DNA of 64,000 bases from Aspidapion aeneum (taxonomy: Eukaryota > Arthropoda > Insecta > Coleoptera > Brentidae): positions 46,308,786 through 46,372,785 of the forward strand of contig OY755046.1 in the NCBI GenBank assembly GCA_963576565.1, read 5' to 3'. A model generated the notes under the pieces. The model did no database searches and was not told where the DNA came from. It saw only the letters and a list, made by a program, of their open reading frames with translations. Of this stretch, positions 48,891-60,400 are shown piece by piece. A program made the position numbers and the translations under genes. Position 1 is the stretch's first letter; each line of letters starts with the position of its first letter.

Positions 48891-49231
48891 ATAACAAAAA
48901 CATTTCGTGTAAAAAAAAAGCCCAGTACGGGAAAATGGTATGCTGTAAAAAAAATTGAGATAAAAGTAAAGCCAACTTTTCCAATACAAATTTCAAAATG
49001 AAAGGTTCTTACTTGTTTGGAAACATTTTTTTGTTTAACTTTGCTATTACAGCCAAACGTTTGTTCAATTTAGCACTGTGCCTAAGAGTCATTTGCAGCC
49101 GTAATAGTCAAGTTCAGAACATTTCCAAACTTGTAAGAACCTTTCATTTTAAAATTTGTATTGGAGAACTTGGCTTTACTTTTATCTCAGTTCTTTTTTG
49201 GAATACCATTTTCGCGTACTTGGCTTTTTTT
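48891..49231. mobile_element. Foldback palindrome P1
   Basis: The two arms of about 160-170 bp are near-perfect inverted copies: ATAACAAAAACATTTCGTGT through GAGATAAAAGTAAAGCCAA and CAAATTTCAAAATGAAAGG, then the reverse. The outer ~25 bp of the right arm is missing compared with P2. Frames of 60-90 codons inside arise from the palindrome and are not genes. Confidence 0.82.
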
Positions 49232-49299
49232 TCAAATTATACTGTACTTCCAGACATCCTACAAAGCTGAAATTTGACAGACTGATGAAAATTATGAAA

Positions 49300-50239
49300 A
49301 AACTCCAAAATTTTAATTTACTCCCCTTTCCTTTACATGTAAAGATATGTAAAAGTAACATTAGCCACTTTCAGAAACGCTAGAGAGCTGAGCAAGACTA
49401 ATAGGAACAATGATAAAACTATAAGACAAAATTTAAAAACACGACATTTTTAGTTTCTTTCCTTCCTCTCTACATGTAAAGTTATGTAAAAGTAACATTG
49501 TGCACTTTCAGAAACGCTAGAGAGCTGAGCTTGGAAGGCTGATAGGAACTACGATAAAACCATGGAAAAAAATTAAAAAACCTCAAAAATTTAAGTAAGG
49601 CATTGCAAAAGTTTTGAACAATATTCCGCATATTTTACTACTTTAAAAATTAAGTATTATCCAATTCCTTTAAAAAAGAAGTGAAATCATAACAAAAATT
49701 TAAAAACACCAACATTTTAATTTACTTCCCTCTCCTATAAATGTAAATTTATATAAAACTAACATTGCCCACTTCCAGAAACGCTAGAGAGCTGAGCATT
49801 AGAATGCTGATAGAAATTATGATAAAACCATGGGAAAAAATGTAAAAAGTCCAATAAGTATTTTCATTTACTCTCCTCCCCTATAAATGTAAAGTTATGT
49901 AAAAGTAACATTAGCCACTTCCAGAAACGCTAGAGAGCTGAGCAAGACTAATAGGAACTATGATAAAACTATAAGACAAAATTTAAAAACACGACATTTT
50001 TAGTTTCTTTCCTTCCTCTCTACATGTAAAGTTATGTAAAAGTAACATTGTGCACTTTCAGAAACGCTAGAGAGCTGAGCTTTGGAAGGCTGATAGGAAC
50101 TACGATAAAACCATGGAAAAAAATTAAAAAACCTCAAAAATTTAAGTGAGGCATTGCAAAAGTTTTGAACAATATTCCGCATATTTTACTACTTTAAAAA
50201 TTAAGTATTATCCAATTCCTTTAAAAAAGAAGTGAAATC
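49300..50239. repeat. Minisatellite of ~130-150-bp units with a ~550-bp duplication
   Basis: The core CAGAAACGCTAGAGAGCTGA occurs five times (about 49372, 49508, 49778, 49922 and 50058), each preceded by an ATGTAAAGwTATGTAAAAG-like segment and an ACATT. About 310 bp from 49391 is repeated almost identically from 49941 (offset 550 bp). The first duplicate ends at about 49698 in GAAATCATAACAAAAA, the beginning of palindrome P2, fused to repeat-unit sequence. Confidence 0.85.
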
Positions 50240-50604
50240 ATAACAAAAACATTTCATGTAAAAAAAGCCAAGTACGCGAAAATGGCATTCCGTAAAAAGA
50301 ATTGAGATAAAAGTAAAGCCAAGTTCTCCCATACAAATTTCAAAATGAAAGGGTCTTACTAGTTTGGAAATATTTTTCTAAACTTGGCTATTACGGCTGT
50401 AAATGACTCTTAGGTACAGTGCTAAATTGAACATAAAGAAGTTTGGCTGTAATAGCAAAGTTTAAAAAAACATTTCCAAACTAGTAAGAACCTTTCATTT
50501 TGAAATGTGTATTGGAGAACTTGGCTTTACTTTGATCTTAATTCTTTTTACGAAATGCCATTTTCGCGTACTTGGCTTTTTTTTACATGAAATGTTTTTG
50601 TTAT
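50240..50604. mobile_element. Foldback palindrome P2
   Basis: A complete 365-bp copy of the family seen at 48891. The arms start ATAACAAAAACATTTCATGT and end ACATGAAATGTTTTTGTTAT and pair over roughly 170 bp each. The flanking bases ATC/GAT extend the palindrome slightly. No clear target duplication. Confidence 0.85.
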
Positions 50605-50607
50605 GAT

Positions 50608-51165
50608 ACAATTTTTTGGACAAGCTGAGAAATTCAGGCAACTGACTAAAAGGCCACTTTACCTTATATGGCATATGTACAGTCAAGGGTAGATTTTTCC
50701 TCAGATTTTTTCCTACAAACACATTCTTATAAAAAATGTATTAAATAAATAATTCAAATAGGTACAAACTTATTTTGATTCTTGATTTTAATACAAAACA
50801 TACCGGGGCTTCTGAGACAAAACAAATGGTGGTAGCGTTTAATCTTGACAGTAAGACATGTCGTATTATCGATTAATAGGACCACCCATGGATACGTGTT
50901 CCGGCTGTCTTGTCGCGCAGAAATATTTGTGTGGGTGACTTTTTTTATTGAAACAATTAGTTTTCTTTATCTGGTTTGATATCTATTTTATTAATAGCCA
51001 ACATAAGACTATACTTTATGTCAAGTTGGGACAGACCCGTCTCTAAATTTATCATGAATTGAATATACCGACTCAACTATTCCTGATACGCTACCGGAAA
51101 AATTTCATATGGAGGAATTTTTTATTGTTTTATTTTATGTTTTAACGTTAGTTTGATTCAAACTG
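50608..51165. other. Unannotated sequence
   Basis: Nothing recognised. Confidence 0.5.
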
Positions 51166-51167
51166 TT

Positions 51168-51728
51168 AAAATACTCTGCCAATTTATGGGCACTTAAGCT
51201 CACACTAGATACTATATTTATAGTGTACGTGTGAGCTAATATAACTAAAAACTAAAATATATTTTATTCAACTCTAGACTCAATTACCTGTCGTTTGATA
51301 TTACACAAGCCATGTTATTACTTAAACTCAAATTTGTAAAATCTACCCCCACTTAAAAAAAAAACTAAAATGTATTTTGTTTAACTCCAGACTCAATTAC
51401 CTTTCGTTTGATATCACACATGCCATATTTTCACATAAATTCAAATTTTTGAAATTTACCCCCACCCTTTTTTTGTTAAATAAACTAAAATGTATTTTGT
51501 TTAACTCCAGACTCAATTACCTTTCGTTTGATATCACACAAGCCATATTTTTACATAAACTTAATTTTTGAAATCTACCCCCACCCTTTTATTTGGCTTG
51601 TGTTGGGTGGATTTGGTTCATTTTTAAATGGGACCATCTCGAGCCAAAACCCAGCTTAGGTACCAAATTTCATTAGAATCGGGCTAGCGGTTTTTGAGTT
51701 ATGCGCGTTGGTCGTTACAGACAGACAT

Positions 51729-51768
<40 letters not shown>

Positions 51769-51907
51769 CACAACAAAAAAGTTTCAAAATCATCTGAAAC
51801 GCAAAGATATATAAAAATTTTTGAAATCGGAGCAACTTTTTTTTTCTCGAAAAAATTAGGATCACTATAGCTCACACTACTATAGTATAGTAGTAGTGTG
51901 AGCTAAA
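51168..51907 (-). mobile_element. Hairpin-ended non-autonomous element, copy C
   Basis: Same family and orientation as copy B: AATACTCTGCCAATTTATGG, then the AGCTCACAC/GTGTGAGCT hairpin, three ~118-bp minisatellite units, the core GAATCGGGCTAGCGGTTTTT, a short CAGA array (about 51717-51768) and the closing hairpin ending GTGTGAGCTAAAA. The length of ~740 bp probably reflects the family norm. Confidence 0.72.
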
Positions 51908-52050
51908 ATTGTCAATAGTATTTTATTTTATGCAGTTTAGGGACTAAAGAGGTTACTTTAGTCCCTACTTTTAGGGATTAAAGTGACAATTTTAATCGCT
52001 AGGGATTAAAAACTTACTTGTGAAGACACACTCAGATTTGGAGTTAAATA

Positions 52051-52477
52051 CAGTCGAACTTCGATAACTCGAACTTCAATAACTCAAAATCTTTGATAAG
52101 TTGAACCAAACTGTTGGCAATGGCCTCAAGGGTAAGAAATATATGTAATTTTGGTCTTGATAACTCAAACTTCGATAAGTCGAATATCTTGATAAATCGA
52201 ACATTGTATGTGGCGCCAACTTCGATAAGTTGAATTTTCTAGGGGAATCCCCTAATTACGAATTTTTTTGTTCGTAATGGAATCATTTAAAGACGTAATT
52301 CAGTGTAACTTGTATTCGATTTGCATTAGGTTTAGGGGTTGTGTGCCGCAAATCTCGATAAGTCGAAGTTTTTATGTGACACACAACTATGAATCTAGGT
52401 CATCGCTAAATGCATTTAGTACCGGGTGTTGTTAAATAGCGTCCTTATCTCTAACTCGAAACCTCGAGGTTTGTCTG
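52051..52477. mobile_element. Possible pogo/Tigger-like MITE
   Basis: CAGTCGAACTTCGATAACTC follows TA at 52049 and resembles pogo/Tigger termini. GATAActCGAA-like and GATAAGTCGAA words recur at 52095-52370. The candidate right end CGAAACCTCGAGGTTTGTCTG is only a weak inverted match and lacks TA. Boundaries and class are tentative. Confidence 0.3.
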
Positions 52478-52479
52478 AA

Positions 52480-53095
52480 TTTAATAGTTAGATAATATAA
52501 GTGTCACGTCACTTGAAGTACCGATGAGATGTTGACTGATGCGCCATCTAGAAAAATTCTCTTCTACTATTAAATAACTAATTGGTGTTGTCAGCTCAAC
52601 AAAATTTAAGCTAAGTAGATTATACATCCAAATTAAACGGACTAGTTTACTTTCCATCACAGAAATAAACTTGTCTTAAGTGAGTCTAATTTAATTTTAC
52701 AAATTATGTGACAAGTTAATGATTTTCTTGGCTGCCTGATGGCGATTTTTTTGGTGCACAAAATTTTTGCTGGTTCTAATGTAAGGTACCTATTCAGTTT
52801 TCCAAGAAAACACTTTTTAATGCTTTCTGTGTTTTTTTATATTTTATGAAAATTATTATATTCTCATATTATACTAATACAAAAATAATTGCTTGAAACC
52901 ACACAGTTGAATAAAATCTTAAAAAACGACAATTTCTTGAAAGGCAACAACTGAGGTTTTCTGATTGATTGCGCAAAAGGCCCTAACCCAAGATTATCAA
53001 TATTTCGTCTGACGGCAGTTATCATTATAATCGAATTAGGACGAAAAGATATTGATTGACTATGGCCCTTCCCATTAACGTTTGCCTCACATGTT
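52480..53095. other. Unannotated sequence
   Basis: A 109-codon minus-strand frame (52864-53193) has no recognisable domain except where it enters the LINE tail at its start. Nothing else seen. Confidence 0.45.
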
Positions 53096-53099
53096 TTGG

Positions 53100-53760
53100 C
53101 AAAAAAAACTAACTTTAGTATTACTTTATATATATTTATAAATCCGCCGTTTTCTGATTTCCAGTCTCCATTGGTTGGTCCAGAGATTCTCATCCACTCC
53201 TCTTTCTCTGATGTCTCTGTCTATTCCTTCTCTACACCACAGTGTAGTTTTCTAGGTCTTCCTCTCTTTCTTTTACTTTGTGGTGTCCAATTTAGTATTT
53301 TCTTTTAGGATTCTGTCTTCCGCCATTCTTTGTACGGTCCGTACCATCTAAGTCGGTTAATTTGTATGAATTCCCTTATTTTGTGTTTAACATCCATAAA
53401 TTATTGAATTCTCTCATTTCTCACTTTTATGCAATAATTTCAGTGGCTTTAAGAGACTTTCAAGTTTTTCTTTCAGGGGCCATACTTCACTACCATAACT
53501 GATGACAGTTTACACTATGCTTATCTTTGTTTTGTTTTAATACAGCCTTATCCCAGAGAATGCTGTTGAGTTGTCTAATTGCTTGTCTTTCTTGGTTATT
53601 TCATCGTTTAATTCCTTCATCTAAACTACTATTCCCGGATATTTGTACTTTTTGCATTATTTTATCTGATGTTGTTGTTTCAACATAAGGTCTTTTTGCT
53701 CTGTACCAATGCACATATATTCGATTTTCTAAAGATTAAGCTCCAGCCCCCACTTATTAC
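53100..53760 (-). pseudogene. RTE-like LINE C-terminal remnant
   Basis: Starting near 53755 the minus strand reads KWGLELNL, KIEYMCIGTEQKD, RQAIRQLNSILWDK, then MDVKHKIREFIQINRLRWYG and PKRKRGRPRKLHCG across frames. This is the thumb-to-tail order of RTE-type ORFs, with the RLRWYGH-like and RGRPR boxes. Multiple stops. It lies tail-away from another LINE remnant on the plus strand that starts about 100 bp to the right. Confidence 0.65.
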
Positions 53761-53859
53761 TTTATATCAGCCCAAAATATATTGTTACTTAAAATGTGTC
53801 ATCTTATTTGTATTACAAAACTCAAGCATTTTATTCAAACATTTATTAATCAAATATAT

Positions 53860-54770
53860 AGTATCTATGTAGATTTTACAGAGGCTTTTGACAGCGTAAA
53901 TCGGGAGAGAATGATACAGTACAAAATATATTAAGCTTACTACCTCTTCTATTTCGGGTGCCAAAACTGTAGTCAGAAAAAATAAGTAATTCAGAATCAT
54001 TTTGTAGTAAAGCAAGGTAAAGCGTTATTTTCATTACTGATTAATCTGGTCCTTAAAGCTTTTGTTAGTTTGATTGAGACAAGCGGATATAATAACGTCA
54101 AATCAACACAGATAGCTGGCTACGCGAATGATATTGGTGTTTATAGTAAAGACGAAAGATCTTTGACCGAAGCTATAGCAGTTCGTGATAAAGAAGCCAA
54201 AAAAACGAGGAGTGAAATTAAATGAGGCAAAAACTAAATACATTGCCTTCGGAAGAAACAACGAGGAATATGCTCATCATTTTCGGGCACTTAGTTATAA
54301 TCTCGATCAAGTGCAAAAGTTCACAGTTGGATGCAACTATGAACAAAGAAACAAAGTCTTTTAGTTTATCAAAAATAGCTCATGTCAAGGATTCAGACGA
54401 GATCTCTCAAATAAAAAATCAGCACCACAATAGTTAGGCCAGTCGTAACATATGGGTGGGAATAACAAACATTTACAAAAGCGAGTGAAGAACAACTAAA
54501 AATATTTAAAAGAAAAATTCTTCGGACCAGTGCAAACAGAATATGCTTAATGGCGAATATAGATGAATTATTAATTAGAACATGGCGAAAACATTGTGAG
54601 ATCCATCAAAAATGAAAAAATTTTGAAGATAACATCAGGGATACGAGAATAAGAAGGTGGCGAAGAATCGTACCAAATAAGTCCGAATAAAGGGTTTTGG
54701 TTAATTAGGCTAATCCCACAAAGGGTTGCAATGCCACTTGAAGAAGAATAATAAAATGAAGACAAAAATA
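53860..54770 (+). pseudogene. LINE reverse transcriptase remnant, plus strand
   Basis: YVDFTEAFDSVNRERMIQ (motif A) is followed by a decayed stretch, then QIAGYANDIGVYSKDERSLT, in which the active-site YADD has become YAND, then AEAKTKYIAFGRNNEEYAHH across a frameshift. Weak tail text with EEQLKIFKRKILR near 54500 follows. Loss of the first catalytic aspartate of the box, stops and frame changes make it inactive. Clade is probably RTE-like, based on AGYADDIxVYxxDxRxL and KLNEAKTKY. Confidence 0.68.
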
Positions 54771-54774
54771 TTAC

Positions 54775-55385
54775 ACTATAAAAAATATTAATCGGCTTTT
54801 AACAAAGTTCCTGAACTAAAGGTGATGCAATGAAAGCGCCAAAAGATTCCAAGAAAAAATTTGTCTTTGAGGCATCACACAACCCAAGAAAACAAAAAAA
54901 ATGGTAACTAACTACTATTTAAAAATACAATCAAATATAGGGTATTTAAAATAAAACTTTATTTGTACATGATGACCAAACTAAAATATTCTATGGTAGA
55001 AAAAATCACTGATTTTTTAAGCTGGTGTGCACAATTTACGTGTGGGGGTAGACTTGGTATAGTCTAAATTATACGCATTTGTAATGAGGTCACCAGGTAA
55101 GAAAAAAACGTATGGCGTAGATATTTTTGTCAATCAATGTTTTTTGATTTATAGTGGCGTTTTTTGATTGACATAACCAATTACCTACCTATTAAAATCA
55201 TAGACACTACTTTTTTTCAAAAGTTTATTGTCACCGCTGTTTATAATATAACAAATAAAGAAAAACAAAAATGACGTCTTTACAAATGGGTATAATTTGA
55301 ACCATATACCAACTTATTTGATTTATAATTCTTGCTTTGTTTTAAAACTTTATCTGTTTTGTTTTGTTTTTATTATGTTCTGGGC
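54775..55385. other. Unannotated sequence with a small hairpin
   Basis: TGTCAATCAAT and its inverted partner near 55128-55172 could form a hairpin. No gene recognised. Confidence 0.4.
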
Positions 55386-55389
55386 CCAC

Positions 55390-55790
55390 TCTGTTAGGGT
55401 CGACTTCATTTGCCCTCTTGTGAGCCCCAGGAACAGCTCTGGTCCGACGCATTTCTGTCGGGATCCACCCCTGGCGAGTTCGTTCGCTTTCCCGTTTCCC
55501 GGGACTCTCATATGGTCTGGGACCCATACACTCCTGCATCAAACCCGCGGACATGGTCGGTTTGCACAGCGCTTTCAGCGCAGCTTGGCTGTCTGAACAG
55601 ATGCGGAGGTGCTTTTCTGTTTCGTTCCTGATTTCTTCCTCCCATGTTACCGCTAGTATAGCGTAAACCTCCGCCTGGAAAACTGTTGCATTGGAACCCA
55701 GCGAGTAGCTTGTTCCAATACCCTTGCTTTCCACGTACACTCCTGCGATGTCGCATTCCGGTCTGTTAGTGTTGATCCGATACTGAGTAG
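55390..55790 (-). pseudogene. R1/Jockey-type LINE RNase H fragment
   Basis: The minus strand reads GVYVESKGIGTSYSLGSNAT, VFQAEVYAILAVTWEEE and RICSDSQAALKALCKPTMSA before losing frame. This is the N-terminal half of a LINE-type RNase H, with the QAExxAI glutamate and SDSQAA aspartate boxes intact. The beginning (DGS box) is lost or shifted. No reverse transcriptase is readable next to it. It could belong to the R1-like family seen at 34.3 and 47.5 kb. Confidence 0.72.
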
Positions 55791-55794
55791 GTAA

Positions 55795-56215
55795 CGCTCT
55801 AACAAATTTTCATCATTAATGACTTACTGTTTTCTTGTTTTAATTTTCTTTTATTTTTTTCCCAATACTTATAAACCGCCGTTAGAGTGAACATATCTGC
55901 CGATGTCGGTGATTATTAAGAGGCATATAGCCATAGGGATGAGAATATTAGTAAGGTTATAAGGTGAGCGCCGGTTAATGATATTTTGGTAATTGACAGA
56001 TAGTTAAGTCTACGATCAAGATACAGGGTGTATCACGTTGCTCCCAATCGGACACCAGGTTATGAGACTAGTGTTAGCAAGGGTGGATTCCAGGTTACGT
56101 CTTTTATGTTAATCTCAAAAACGTGACAAGTAACATAAATGATGTAAACATGGTAAACATGACGTAAATGTTATGTAAACGCCATTATGGGATACTTTTA
56201 AACTGTTATTTGACA
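55795..56215. other. Unannotated sequence
   Basis: Nothing recognised. Confidence 0.45.
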
Positions 56216-56219
56216 CTTT

Positions 56220-56590
56220 TTTATTGTTATAGTTGTTTCTTTATTAAATTTAACGTAACGGAGTCCGTTAATTAAGGAGACGTTTTTTTATTGTTATCGT
56301 TATTTTGTATAGTTAACCTTTCTATGGCTTTGACCAATTCTTTTCTGTGATTTTAAACAAATTTTTAAAATAATTTTTGGATTGTTCGTGATGAGGCCTT
56401 CCGGGCTTATCACGAACAATCCTAAAATCCAGGACCAACTCAATAATGACCTTCTTCCTTTTATTTTAATTGAAAAAAATAACACAGAAATAAAATCAAA
56501 AAGGTAAACAGCCATGGAATTTGACAACTAATAAATACAAACAATAACACTAACAAGTGACGTTTCAAATTTATTTTTTCGACTGACATG
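56220..56590. repeat. Imperfect ~350-bp palindrome with a perfect central hairpin
   Basis: The centre (56379-56422) has a perfect 14-bp stem, GGATTGTTCGTGAT and its complement around a 16-base loop. Outside it, weaker inverted matches continue (CTGTG, TATGGCT, AACGT). It lies just outside the BEL 3' LTR and is not part of it. Confidence 0.6.
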
Positions 56591-56666
56591 CTTTTTTGGT
56601 TATTGTTAAATTACCATAACGGCTGTCAAGGCTGTCAACATTTTAAGCGTTTCAAAATATTCCTAT

Positions 56667-57377
56667 TGGGGCTCCCTGGTGGTCCAGATAGGAGAGTTGT
56701 CTGGAATTTAACGGTGTCAGATGTGGACTGTAATTTTAAGGGAATAAGGTCATAGGCTAAGCTGGTACAAGGGATTCTGAAATGGTCTAGTTTACCTTCT
56801 AGGTTAGTGTAGCAATAAACAAATGTATGTAAGGTAAAAATAATGCATTTTCACTTACCATTTTTATACAGGAAGTGGAACTCATGGGAGGACGCACTGT
56901 CTAACCGTAGTTTTTTGCACCCCACATGAATGTGGTAGGAGAGTCGCTAACACGCGTGTATTATCGTTCGAAGGCGAAACGGTTCTCTGTGTTGCGGCAG
57001 CAGGTATCGCTGCTGCGTTCATTCTCCCACATGGCGCCCAGTGGCGTCGTTAATCCATAGGCGTAGGAGAAAAGGGAATAAGTAGGAGGGAATGAGATTA
57101 CGAAGGTCCATATTAAAGGAACTAGGAACCTTAGTAATTCAAAATGCATTTTATGTAAAGTAAATTGATTATAGCAAATTGTAATATTTGCCTTTAAAAC
57201 CGCGGGAGTTTCAAATGCAAATAACCCAGTAATTTTAAGTACTTAATTAGTTAATTAATACTAAATAAACAAAAAATAGAAAATGCTCTAGTGAATCACC
57301 AAATAGCCTAATTCGAACCAATTTGGTAAATTATAGTAAAAAGAACATATTTACAAAAAGGAAGGCGGGACGAACCA
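56667..57377 (-). repeat. 3' LTR of the BEL/Pao element, 711 bp
   Basis: On the minus strand it starts TGGTTCGTCCCGCC and ends GGGAGCCCCA, the standard TG...CA. CCTAT lies just outside (56662-56666) and would be one side of a 5-bp duplication whose partner is outside the window. Confidence 0.92.
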
Positions 57378-57394
57378 TTTCCCACCCCCCTGAG
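57378..57394 (-). other. Polypurine tract
   Basis: On the minus strand CTCAGGGGGGTGGGAAA immediately precedes the 3' LTR, the expected position and composition for the plus-strand primer of an LTR element. Confidence 0.85.
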
Positions 57395-57419
57395 AATGCC
57401 CAGGGGCATTTCAGAGAGT

Positions 57420-60400
57420 TTAATTTGTAGGCAGGGCGCATAGTTTTACCAAAGGCCGTTTGTAGGTACCTTTAGTAGTCTTTACAATAGCAACCCGTGG
57501 AATATTATCAGAACCTTTAATAAGGTCTTCAATGCGGCCTAGGGGCCAATCCAATGGAGTGGAATTTTCATCTTTGATCAGTACCATAGTACCAATATCA
57601 ATGGAAGCAAGAGGTTGGTGCCATTTGGCTCGCTGTTGCAAAGTGTGCAAATATTCGCGATGCCAGCGAATCCAAAAATCGCGGTGCATTCTTTGCAACA
57701 GTTGCCACCTGGACAGCCTGTTTAACGCAATATCGCAGTAGTTTGGATCGGGTATTGTACCTGGAGGCCTCAAATTTAAAAAATTATTAGGAGTCAAGAC
57801 CGCCAGATCAGTAGGATCGGTGCTTAAGGCACATAAAGGACGTGAGTTCATTATGGCTTCAACTTGGGTTAAAACCGTATTTAATTCCTCATAGGTGAGT
57901 ATTTGATTTCCAACTACCCTGTGAAGATGAGTCTTTAAAGATTTAATGTTTGATTCCCAAATGCCTCCCATGTGGGGAGCAGCAGGTGGGTTAAAAGACC
58001 AAACTATACCTTCCCCCTTCACGCAATCAGAAAAAATTTGTCGCAAGTATTTTTCAGAGGCCACGAAGTTGGTCCCGCAGTCTGAAGAGATCTTTGAGCA
58101 TAGTCCTCTTCTAGCTATGAAGCGGCGCAGAGCAGCCAGAAAGGCTTCTGATGTCATATCAGAGACTAACTCTAAATGCACGGCTTTAACAGCGCAACAG
58201 ATAAATAAACAGACATATGCTTTCATGGTTTTTGCACCTCTGGTCCGACCAAGAGTAATCGTGAACGGACCACAAAAATCTATACCTACATTTTCGAACA
58301 CCTTTGCTTCGGAAACTCTAAATTTCGGTAGGTTACCCATAGGGGGTTGAAGAGAGTTAGGTTTAGTTTTCCAGCAAGTATGGCAAGAACTTAAAACTTT
58401 TCTCACTACCTTTTTAGCAGACAATACCCAGAAGTTTTGCATTAGTAAAAAAGTTGTGGTCTGTATACCACAATGAAGATTGCTGCGATGCAAATCTAAA
58501 ATCAGTAATTCAGTGAATTTTGCACTAGAAGGCAAAAGAATTGGAAATTTTTTATCGTATGATAAATTTGAATGGCATAAACGGCCTCCAACACGAAGCA
58601 AATCGTAGCTTTCATTATGCAAAAATGGACATAATTTTTGAAAAGCTTTTGGAAGCTGTTTCTTATCTTTTAGTAATTCAATTTCTTTTTGGAAAGAAAA
58701 AGATTGTACGCATTTCGAAATAAAAAGTAAGCTTTTGTAGTAATCCTGATTTGTAAGGTAATCAGTAGCAAAATTGTATGAGGGATTTTTAAACTTTTGT
58801 AACCCTCGCAAAAAGTAAGCAACTATTCTCTTAATTTTAAAAAGAGAACTGTATTTTTCAAACAAGTTGTTTACATAATATTCAACTGTTTGTTCGCAAG
58901 TAAAAACGTTAAAAATATTTTTTCGCTGTTCTTCCAAAACTGCATTCCCATCGTAAGTAACTGTCATAAAATCCCAAGTATTTGTAGGTTGGTTTAGAAA
59001 AGAAGGCCCTTCTAACCAAAAATAAAATCTTTGTAAATCAGAGGGATACATTTCCCTAGTACCGCAGTCAGCAGGATTTTGTTCAGTAGGAACATAATGC
59101 CAAAACTCAGGGCTAATTCTTCCTTGTATATAGGCAGTTCTATTCGAAACAAATGTTTTAAATTTGTGAGGAGATCCCTGAATCCAAGATAAGGTCACTG
59201 TGCTATCAGTAAAAGCAAGAATTTTATCAAATTTAATTTTTTCCGAGAACGTTTCCAGTAAAAAATCCATTAATTTAGCCAACAAAACAGCTCCTAAAAG
59301 CTCTAGTCTTGGTAAAGTTAGTTTACGACGCAACGGTGCGACTCTAGATTTACTACAAACAAAAAAAACTTTAATGTTTCCATCAGAATAAAAAATTCGA
59401 ATATAAGCGACAGCACAATAGGCCCGTTCTGAACTATCGCAAAATCCTACTAGCTGGATTTGACTAGCATTAGGCAAAATTATTTGACGAGGAATTTTAA
59501 CAGAATGCAAAAACTTTAATTCATTTTTAAATTTTTCCCATTTAAAACCAATTTCCGGACTGACAGGGTCGTCCCAGTTTAAGTCTTCTGCCCAGCAGTA
59601 TTGAACAATTAATTTTAAAATTAAAACTATTGGCGCCAAAAAAGACAGAGGGTCGTAAATGCGGGCCAAATTACTTAAAATTGTTCTTTTAGTGCATGTT
59701 TGGAGAGAACAGTCGAAAGTATAAAAAAATTCATCAGTATGAGGGTTCCAATTTAAACCGAGAATTTTCAAAGTTGAATTTTCAGCATCTAAATCGAGAG
59801 AAAGAGCCTTCATCGAAATGTGTGACTCAGGAAGATCGGATAGTAACTCGGGACAATTGCTCGCCCATTTACGCAATTCGAATCCACCTCGGCTAAGTAG
59901 CTCGATTAATTGATTTTTCATCTCAGTGGCCTTAAAAAAGTCATCACTTCCCGAAATCACATCATCGACAAAAACTGCCTCCTCAATGATTTTTGAGGCA
60001 AGAGGAAGGTCCTCATGCTCTCTAGCAAGTTGCAGCAAAGTTCTGATAGCCAAAAAGGGGCTACAAGAGACCCCGAATAAAACTCTATTTATTTCGAAGT
60101 CTTGAATAGGCTGGTTAGGATCAAACCTCCAAACTATTCTTTGAAAATTAGTTTGACTAGGGTCAACTAAAATCATCCTGTACATTTGACGGATGTCGCA
60201 ACAAAAGCAAAATTTATGCAAACGATAAAGTAATAAAATTTTTTGTAAGTCCCTTTGTAAAGGGGGCCCAGTATAAACAGCGTTGTTGAGCGAGATTTTG
60301 CCAGGGGCGTGCATGCTCGCATCAAAAACCACCCTCAGGGGGGTGCTAGTAGAATCTTTTTTAAACACCGCATGGTGTGCAATATAAAAATGATTTGAAA

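Noticed and set aside
48998..49383. 90- and 75-codon frames at 49.0-49.4 kb
   Set aside because: They fall inside the P1 palindrome and minisatellite and show no protein features.
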